A stretch of 64,000 nucleotides of DNA from CAVSWT01 sp963746735. Its GTDB lineage: Bacteria; Bacteroidota; Ignavibacteria; Ignavibacteriales; Ignavibacteriaceae. Both the position numbers and the translations under genes were made by a program. How positions within the stretch are numbered: position 1 is the stretch's first letter; each line of letters opens with the position of its first letter. The stretch lies in contig CAVVCO010000011.1 of assembly GCA_963746735.1 (NCBI GenBank), positions 130,883-194,882 on the forward strand, given 5' to 3'. Shown piece after piece: positions 57,874 to 64,000 of the stretch. The notes below the pieces were generated by a model. It saw only the letters and a program-made list of their open reading frames with translations. It had not been told where the DNA came from and made no database searches.

Positions 57874-59736
57874 ATGAATTACCTACATATTTCTCACATG
57901 GATAAGTTAAAAACAAAGCCGGGTTATTGCTTTAAATTACTTTTTTTGATATTGGCAATTTTTATAAATTATTCTTGTGAGTTTAATCCCACTGGTTCAA
58001 ATAACAAAAATATAAAAATAGAAGAGCCAGTAGCTTATATGAACCTAGATTTTAATTCTGACACAATTGAAGTCTGGGGAATAAAGAATTTTAATTACAG
58101 CTTTGATGTTGGTGATAGATACGTTCGTTCGGTTAAGTTATTTATTGATACAATACTTTATAAGGTAGAGGACAATCATTCTCAACAGGGAAATTTTAAT
58201 TTTAACTCAGAAGATTATGAAAACGGTATTCATCAGTTAAGATTTGAAGTTATTTCGAGTTCAGGCACCGGAAGCATTGCTGATGAACTTGGGGCTGAAT
58301 ATATTACATTTTCTAAAACTTGGGATTTAATAATTGATAACTCACCCCCTATTCCCATATCTTTTACTTCAATAAAACCAGTAGATGGCAGGCTTAAAAT
58401 AGAATGGGAAAAATACAGCAAATTTAATTTTCAACACTATTCCATTTATGTAAATGATTATCAAGAAGTCGCAACAATAAACGATAAAGAAATTAATTTT
58501 TGGATTGATTCTAATTATGTTTGCGGCAATATCAATTATAGAATTGATGTTTCCGCAGCAAATCATACCGGGGTTGGAGCTACATATAATTATTCTTTTC
58601 CATTCCCTAAAGTAAGGTTGGCAACTTCTGATTCGAATAAAGTGACAATCACCTGGACTAAAAGTATCCTCTATAATAACTTTCTAAATTACAATGTTTA
58701 TCGGAGCTTTAACGGGAACATTCAAGAAAAAATAGCAACAATTAACACACTTAATGATACGACCCTAATAGATTCAGATCCTATTTTTGGCGATGAAATA
58801 AACTATAGTGTTATGGTTAATTATGCATGGTATAACGTATATAATGATCCTGACTCAAGCAGCTTATATAGTTACATAGGAACTAAAATGATCCCTTTTA
58901 ATTCCATTCAATATAATGCTTCTTTAAATTCCTTATTCATTAGCAATCCTGATGGACATTATAGATTGGACCCAATTACACTTTCAATATTATCATTTCA
59001 GAGTCACATAATGGATAATTGGCTGGATGAAATATTAACGGTCTCTCAAAATGGCCAATACGCTTATGTAAGCGCAGATAACAAAATATATAAGCTAAAT
59101 CCTATATCATTGGCTGTTGAAAATTCAATTAGTACAAAATCTATAACAGGCTATTATTCTTATATCTCATCTTCTTTCCAAGTTTCAAATTCCAACTTAA
59201 TTACTTATGCTTCATGTTACAAACCAAACAGTACTACATACCAATTAATAGGAGATGTCATACTAGACATGAACAATAATATTGTTAGGGATTCTTTACC
59301 TAAAAATGAATCTAATTTCGATTGTAAAATATCTGCTAATGGAGACTATTTTTATGCACATAATACTTTATACAAAATTTCCAGTCAAAATCTGATTAAA
59401 GTTGGGCAAATAACTACTTATCAGTTTGCTTTTATTGATGAAGGTGAAAAATTTATAATACGAAATAATAACACAATATTATTACAGAATAGTAATGATA
59501 TGTCAACTGTTTTATCTATAAACGTTAATTCGCCTGGAAAATTCTCATATGATTCTCAAACAAGCTGCCTTGGGGTTATAACTGGAACGGATGCCCAACG
59601 ATATTTTATAATTTTTGATTTGAATTCCGGAAAAGAAGTTAAAAGAGTTCATGTATTTAGTAATGATTTCTTCTATATCGCAAATTCAATATTGTTTAGC
59701 TCAGGCGGTTACTATTTACCGCTTAATTTAAAATAG
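57874..59736 (+). CDS. Large lipoprotein with FN3-like and propeller-like regions
   Basis: 620 residues from ATG 57874 (ATG 57898 also possible). Signal with lipobox INYSC (about residues 30-34), then EFNPTGSNNKNIK. Residues about 150-320 contain FN3-like repeats (RLKIEWEKYSKFNFQHYSIY, KVTITWTKSILYNNFLNYNV, YNVYRSFNGNIQEKIA). Residues about 330-615 have repeated YVSADNKIYKLNPISL-type blades, suggesting a beta-propeller. Likely surface-exposed and binding; no catalytic motif. Seven bases before the barrel gene, so the two are an operon. Confidence 0.75.
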   Translation: MNYLHISHMDKLKTKPGYCFKLLFLILAIFINYSCEFNPTGSNNKNIKIEEPVAYMNLDFNSDTIEVWGIKNFNYSFDVGDRYVRSVKLFIDTILYKVEDNHSQQGNFNFNSEDYENGIHQLRFEVISSSGTGSIADELGAEYITFSKTWDLIIDNSPPIPISFTSIKPVDGRLKIEWEKYSKFNFQHYSIYVNDYQEVATINDKEINFWIDSNYVCGNINYRIDVSAANHTGVGATYNYSFPFPKVRLATSDSNKVTITWTKSILYNNFLNYNVYRSFNGNIQEKIATINTLNDTTLIDSDPIFGDEINYSVMVNYAWYNVYNDPDSSSLYSYIGTKMIPFNSIQYNASLNSLFISNPDGHYRLDPITLSILSFQSHIMDNWLDEILTVSQNGQYAYVSADNKIYKLNPISLAVENSISTKSITGYYSYISSSFQVSNSNLITYASCYKPNSTTYQLIGDVILDMNNNIVRDSLPKNESNFDCKISANGDYFYAHNTLYKISSQNLIKVGQITTYQFAFIDEGEKFIIRNNNTILLQNSNDMSTVLSINVNSPGKFSYDSQTSCLGVITGTDAQRYFIIFDLNSGKEVKRVHVFSNDFFYIANSILFSSGGYYLPLNLK

Positions 59737-59743
59737 GTGGAGA

Positions 59744-60433
59744 ATGAAAAGAAATATTTTAGTATCATTTTTATTTTGCTTATTGATTTTCCCTCAAGTT
59801 AAAGCGCAAGATATTTCACTGAGATTTTCAGTGAGATATGGTTTTTATAATATGGGTTCATTAAAAGAATTTCAAACTAATGTTTCTTCTTCTATTTACA
59901 ATATTGAGGCAAAGCCTGTGCAGTCATTTCCATCTTATTTTAATTATCAATTTCAGGTTCTAAGAAAAATTAATGAAAAGACTTCAGTTGGAGCGATTTT
60001 GGGATTTGCAACCACTGGGGGTAGAAATATAATAAGTGATTATTCAGGCGAAATTAAAATAGATGAAATATTGGATGGTTACGATTTCGGATTTGCATTT
60101 GAATCTTATGTATTTAAGGGTAGAATTAAAAATCTTCTTTTTACATGTCAAATTACTTTTAGCTACACAATTATGAAAGTTGAAGAATCAGTTAGAATTT
60201 ATGACGTATCGGATTCACAAACAACTGAGTTTTCTTCAATTGGATTAGGTATTGAACCTGGCTTTTCCTATGATATCTTAACTGTTCCGATTTTAGTTAA
60301 AGCTAATTTAGGATTCCATGCAAATTTATCAAATGACTTTCATTTGAAAGGGAAAAGCGACGCTATACTGAAAAATATCTATCCCAATTGGACGGGATTA
60401 AGATTAGGATTACAATTTGGTTATGCATTTTAG
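59744..60433 (+). CDS. Outer-membrane beta-barrel protein
   Basis: 229 residues. Signal peptide MKRNILVSFLFCLLIFPQVKAQD; GGTGGAG before ATG. Strand pattern with many aromatics (SLRFSVRYGFYNMGSL, FNYQFQVLRKINEKTSVG, LGIEPGFSYDIL) and C-terminal GLRLGLQFGYAF ending in Phe, as needed for BAM recognition. Probably partner of the preceding lipoprotein. Function unknown. Confidence 0.75.
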   Translation: MKRNILVSFLFCLLIFPQVKAQDISLRFSVRYGFYNMGSLKEFQTNVSSSIYNIEAKPVQSFPSYFNYQFQVLRKINEKTSVGAILGFATTGGRNIISDYSGEIKIDEILDGYDFGFAFESYVFKGRIKNLLFTCQITFSYTIMKVEESVRIYDVSDSQTTEFSSIGLGIEPGFSYDILTVPILVKANLGFHANLSNDFHLKGKSDAILKNIYPNWTGLRLGLQFGYAF

Positions 60434-60562
60434 CTTTCCTTAATATCGATTCAATTTCTTCAATCAATTCTTAATATAATAAAATATTATTTTAATCGTT
60501 AACCTCTCTTTAAATTAAGTATTGGTAAACCATTAATTAATAAGAGTTGTAAAAATAATATC

Positions 60563-61551
60563 ATGAAATTAAATAAATAAAATTTCTTGGGGAATTATCG
60601 GCTGCGGAGATGTAACGGAAGTTAAAAGCGGCCCGGCATTTTCGCGAGTTGAAAATTCAGAATTGGTTGCTGTGATGAGAAGAAATTCTGAAAAAGCAAA
60701 AGATTATGCTGAAAGGCATAAAGTTCCCAAATGGTATGATGATGCAGAAAAATTAATAAATGACAAAGATGTAAATGCAATCTATATAGCTACTCCGCCT
60801 TCTTCTCATTTAGAATACACAGTAAAAGCAGCTAATGCAGGTAAGCCTGTTTATGTTGAAAAGCCGATGGCTGCCAGCTATAAACAATGTGTTGAAATGA
60901 TTGATGCTTGTAAAAAGAATAATGTAAAATTATTTGTTGCCTATTACAGAAGAGAATTACATGGTTTCAAAAAAATAAAAGAAGCAATTGATTCAGGTAA
61001 GATTGGAGAAGTAAAATTTGTAAACATAAAACTGTATTGGCCTGAAGATAAAAACTTTGATAAGAATAATATTCCATGGAGATACAACCCTGAAATTTCC
61101 GGAGCCGGATTATTTTATGATTTGGCTTCTCATCAATTGGATTATCTTGATTACATCTTTGGTCCAATCAAAGAAGCAAAAGGAAGTTTTACAAATCAGG
61201 CAAAACTTTATCCGGCTGAAGATATTGTAAGTGCATCATTTAAATTTGAGTCGAATATAATCGGTTCGGGTTTATGGTGCTTTACAGTATAATGAAGTTG
61301 ATAAATTAGATCAAGCAGAAATAGTAGGGACAAAAGGAAAAATTACTTTTTCTTTTTTTGACCAAACACCGATTGAAATAATATCCGAAGGACAAAAAGA
61401 ATTAATAAATCCAAATTGGGCAAAGCATGTTCAAGAACCATTAATTAAAACTGTTGTAGCTGAACTTTTAGGAAAAGGTAAGTCTGTCAGCACTGGTGAA
61501 TCCGGGGCACGGACTAACTGGGTAATGGATAAAATCTTAAATAGAATTTAA
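60563..61551 (+). CDS. Gfo/Idh/MocA-family oxidoreductase, two frameshifts
   Basis: About 329 residues when restored. From ATG 60563 one extra base at about 60577 separates MKLN from ISWGIIGCGDVTEVKSGPAF, the Rossmann NAD(P) site; then IATPPSSHLEYTVKAANAGK, VEKPMAASYKQCVEMIDAC (EKP motif), and the C-terminal domain with GAGLFYDLASHQLDYLDYIFG. A second break at about 61288-61292 joins SGLWCFTV to NEVDKLDQAEIVGTKGKITF. Ends at TAA 61549-61551. Sugar or inositol-type dehydrogenase or reductase; substrate unknown. Confidence 0.86.
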
Positions 61552-61643
61552 AAAATATTTATTCAATCTTAATGCTTTTTATAGGCACTGTAATAATCTT
61601 ATAATTAGTAGATACTTATTTATTGACTACAGGAGAAGAACAA

Positions 61644-62060
61644 ATGAAAACAGCTATTTATGGAATTTGCCTTTTAGTTACTATCAATATTAATATTTTC
61701 TCTCAAGATTCAAGTGTAATCAGAACTGTTGTGTTAGCCAAAACAAGTTCAAGTTGGGATGGCAGCGAGTTGCCGAATTATAAAGAAGGCAAGCCGGAAA
61801 TTACTATTCTTAAAATTACTATTCCCCCTCATACGAAATTACCGGAACATGAGCATCCTGAGATAAATGCCGGGGTACTATTGAAAGGAGAGTTAACAGT
61901 AATATCGCAAGATAATAAGGTCCTTCATTTAAAAGCCGGAGATTCAATTGTGGAACTGGTTAATAAGTGGCACTATGGAATGAATGAAGGAAATGAACCT
62001 GCAGAAATTATAGTTTTCTATGCCGGTATAGCCGGCGAGCCGATAACAGTTAAAAAATAG
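61644..62060 (+). CDS. Secreted cupin-domain protein
   Basis: 138 residues from ATG 61644 (AGGAGAAG upstream; a TTG at 61623 is less likely). Signal peptide ending NIFSQD. Cupin motif 1 PPHTKLPEHEHPEINAGVLLKGE has the metal ligands H-E-H and E-like positions; motif 2 is ELVNKWHYGMNEGNEPAE with the final His. Single conserved beta-barrel, periplasmic. Could be a metal-dependent isomerase, dioxygenase or binding protein. Confidence 0.8.
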   Translation: MKTAIYGICLLVTININIFSQDSSVIRTVVLAKTSSSWDGSELPNYKEGKPEITILKITIPPHTKLPEHEHPEINAGVLLKGELTVISQDNKVLHLKAGDSIVELVNKWHYGMNEGNEPAEIIVFYAGIAGEPITVKK

Positions 62061-62139
62061 GTTTAAATATTAATTGTTCAATTTTTTTATAATAATTTTT
62101 AAAACACATATAGACACCAAATATATTTAAGGAGAAAAT

Positions 62140-62577
62140 ATGGATAAATTTTTGCAAGCCGCAATTGAAGAAGCAAAAAAAGGATTAGCTGAAGGTGGAA
62201 TTCCAATTGGCTCTGTTTTAGTAATTGATGGAAAAATTGTCGGACGAGGCCATAATAGGCGTGTGCAAAAAGGTAGTTCTATTCTTCACGCTGAAATGGA
62301 TTGTCTTGAAAATGCAGGCAGATTAAAAGCGAGCGATTATAAAAAAGCAATTCTTTATTCAACTCTTTCTCCTTGCGATATGTGCAGCGGGACAGTTTTG
62401 TTATATAAAATTCCCAAAGTTATAATCGGAGAAAATAAGACTTTCCAGGGCCCGGAAGACTATGTTAGTTCCCGCGGAGTCGAATTGGAAATTTTGAATG
62501 ACCATGAATGCATAAATCTTATGGAAGAATTCATAAAAGCAAAACCTGAATTATGGAATGAAGATATTGGAGAATAA
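62140..62577 (+). CDS. Cytosine deaminase, fungal FCY1-like
   Basis: 145 residues. Zinc site H50-A-E52 (ILHAEMD) with E52 as proton shuttle, and C79-C82 (SPCDMCSGTVLLY). GGIPIGSVLVIDGKIVGRGHN, VQKGSS.LHAE, YSTLSPCDMC and the C-terminal PELWNEDIGE match the short yeast-type cytosine deaminase rather than bacterial codA, which is an unrelated amidohydrolase. Converts cytosine to uracil for pyrimidine salvage. AAGGAG before ATG; stands alone. Confidence 0.87.
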   Translation: MDKFLQAAIEEAKKGLAEGGIPIGSVLVIDGKIVGRGHNRRVQKGSSILHAEMDCLENAGRLKASDYKKAILYSTLSPCDMCSGTVLLYKIPKVIIGENKTFQGPEDYVSSRGVELEILNDHECINLMEEFIKAKPELWNEDIGE

Positions 62578-62670
62578 AATATTAGTTTTAAATGTAAAAT
62601 GTCAAAGTTTATTTCAACATTTTAACTTTAAAAACTCTCCAGCTTCACAGACTTAGTGCCCTTACATTAT

Positions 62671-63765
62671 TTACTTCAACAAAATCATCTTCTTCGTACT
62701 TATAAATTCGTCAACTTTTAATCGATAAAAATACACTCCTGAACTTAAACCATTTTGAATTGATGAAGGATTAAATTCAATTTCATAATTGCCTGCATTT
62801 TGTTTCTTATTAACTAACGTTATAACTTCATTGCCAAGTAAATTGTAAACCGACAATTTTACATCAGCACTTAACGGAATTGAATACTTAATTTTAGTAC
62901 TTGGGTTAAACGGATTCGGATAGTTTTGATATAATTTAAAATCATTCACAGTTATCGAGCTTTCATTTATACTTGTAGGAATCTCCGGTATAAGCACTTG
63001 TTTAGTTCCCGGGAAATATTGAGTACTAAATCCTAATAGACTTAGATCTATTTTTGTAGTAGGTACAATCTCCTGGACTATCCATTGATTCTGTGCGATC
63101 CATACTGTATCATTTGCAGTAATTAATGGAAGAGCAATTTTCGGAGTAAACAGATAACTAATTATATTCTGAATATTAAATTTTTTGCAGTTAAAATCTC
63201 CAACTTTTGTATGAATAATTTCGTCTGGTAAATGGGTTCCTTTTACTTCATACCTTATTGAGATAGAACTGCTGTCAATATCAAATGTTGTATCCATTGA
63301 AAGAATTTCGTAATTCTGGTATTGAGCTTGAGCAAAATGATAATAAGAAAACCATCTGCCCCTGCTTTGACTGCTTAACGTTTTTGATAAACTATTATTT
63401 GAACCGGTGGATGAAAGTAATATATTAATTAATGAATCTATATTTAAATATTTTGTAAATGAGTAAGCATCGCTGCCATCGAAAGAAATAAAAGTTGTAT
63501 CTATTGTTGGACTAAATGGAAGGCTGGCATTGAGCCCGACTTTTGAAACAATAATGTTTGCTGTTTTACCATAGTAATCTTTAACGGCAGTAAGTGAGTT
63601 TGTCTTAAAATATATTAACGATCTTATTTCGTTATTAACAGAATCGAGAGGAATTTCTTCATAGTTCCACGTACTAAATGAGTTTGAAGGGAAATATGAT
63701 GAAGCATTCTGAGCAAATAAATTTAAACTTAATAATGCTGCAAAGAACATTATATACTTTTTCAT
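62671..63765 (-). CDS. Secreted protein with T9SS sorting domain, unknown N-terminal part
   Basis: 364 residues. Signal peptide MKKYIMFFAALLSLNLFAQ. Residues 20-270 are beta-rich without recognised motif (SFSTWNYEEIPLDSV, FSYYHFAQAQYQNYEIL). The C-terminal sorting domain starts LYQNYPNPFNPSTKIKYSIP and ends SGVYFYRLKVDEFISTKKM. Secreted by T9SS; function unknown. A second gene with the same tail lies immediately upstream at the right edge. Confidence 0.8.
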   Translation of the reverse strand: MKKYIMFFAALLSLNLFAQNASSYFPSNSFSTWNYEEIPLDSVNNEIRSLIYFKTNSLTAVKDYYGKTANIIVSKVGLNASLPFSPTIDTTFISFDGSDAYSFTKYLNIDSLINILLSSTGSNNSLSKTLSSQSRGRWFSYYHFAQAQYQNYEILSMDTTFDIDSSSISIRYEVKGTHLPDEIIHTKVGDFNCKKFNIQNIISYLFTPKIALPLITANDTVWIAQNQWIVQEIVPTTKIDLSLLGFSTQYFPGTKQVLIPEIPTSINESSITVNDFKLYQNYPNPFNPSTKIKYSIPLSADVKLSVYNLLGNEVITLVNKKQNAGNYEIEFNPSSIQNGLSSGVYFYRLKVDEFISTKKMILLK

Positions 63766-63928
63766 GATATCCTCAATTTCGTGTTACTAAATAATTTCTT
63801 TTAATGTTTTTTAAAAATAACCTTCAATAGTAAAAATGAATGTATCTGAACTGATCTAAATTATTCTTTTCGAGAAATATCAAAAAAATAATCCACAGCT
63901 TAGATATTTGAATTCTAAAAGTATTTTT

Positions 63929-64000
63929 TTATTTCAGCAGCATCAATTTCTTAGCTTTAGTAAATTCATCAACTTTCAATTGATAAAAATACACTCCGCT
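63929..64000 (-). CDS. 3' end of another T9SS-cargo gene (partial)
   Basis: The minus strand from the right edge reads SGVYFYQLKVDEFTKAKK and then LMLLK, stop at 63929-63931. It is the last 23 residues of a sorting domain almost identical to that of the gene at 62671-63765 (SGVYFYRLKVDEFISTKK). The remaining gene lies outside the window. Confidence 0.8.
   Translation of the reverse strand, partial: SGVYFYQLKVDEFTKAKKLMLLK

Noticed and set aside
61623..61643. TTG start for the cupin protein
   Set aside because: It would put LTTGEEQ before the signal peptide and bury the AGGAGAAG ribosome site that serves the ATG at 61644.

Overview
The window is AT-rich bacterial DNA, most likely from the Ignavibacteria/Chlorobiota side of the Bacteroidota-Chlorobiota group. 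The main evidence is five proteins ending in type IX secretion (T9SS) sorting domains with the NYPNPFNP motif typical of that lineage. An Oar-like TonB-dependent receptor, many outer-membrane barrels and lipoproteins, a sigma54 activator and several PAS sensor kinases fit the same picture. No rRNA, tRNA, CRISPR array, prophage or conjugative module was seen. The assignment rests on protein style only.

Layout: 0-3.7 kb is a Na+/solute symporter, M20 amidohydrolase and alanine racemase-like operon. At 3.8-8.8 kb (minus strand) lie an alpha/beta hydrolase, a membrane-anchored GMC oxidoreductase and a sugar-lactone-oxidase-type flavoprotein. At 9.3-19 kb are signalling genes (a hybrid kinase with five PAS domains, a PAS kinase/NtrC-type regulator pair, a lone receiver), with an FMN reductase and zinc-ribbon/microprotein pair between them. 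At 19-21.5 kb are an ATP-grasp protein, a SnoaL-like lipoprotein and a barrel. At 21.6-26.4 kb is a MacB-like ABC export operon interrupted by a four-helix-bundle gene that is flanked by a perfect 14-bp inverted repeat. At 26.5-27.5 kb are decayed or misread YfiT/DinB and HMA-like genes.

At 27.8-35 kb is an envelope locus: barrel, lipoproteins, a predicted outer-membrane barrel fused to a transglutaminase-like domain, a FecR-TPR protein and a large propeller-like lipoprotein, with three 20-bp-phased repeats upstream. At 35.2-39.7 kb are ion and volume homeostasis genes (SLC13/DASS transporter, MscS, CPA1 antiporter, LapA-like). At 40.3-43.4 kb are a multiheme cytochrome c and a Cyc2-like single-heme porin. 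At 43.6-46.8 kb is the TonB receptor. At 47-48.7 kb are an aldo/keto reductase and a zinc-finger/DUF2007 protein. At 48.9-55.4 kb three tandem secreted VIT/vWA proteins each carry a T9SS tail. At 56-57.7 kb is a small metal-related regulon (ArsP_2-like exporter, NifX/NifB-like protein, DUF134 regulator) with a palindromic operator. At 57.9-64 kb are a lipoprotein/barrel pair, a Gfo/Idh/MocA oxidoreductase, a cupin, a yeast-type cytosine deaminase and T9SS cargo.

About 28 single-base frame disruptions break 17 genes. In most, reading across one base restores a conserved protein, and many sit in short homopolymers. I read these mainly as sequencing or assembly errors and give restored gene spans. 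The strongest candidates for new biology are the Cyc2-like/multiheme pair, the vWA-VIT trio, the barrel-transglutaminase locus, the flanked four-helix-bundle insertion and the palindrome upstream of DUF134.
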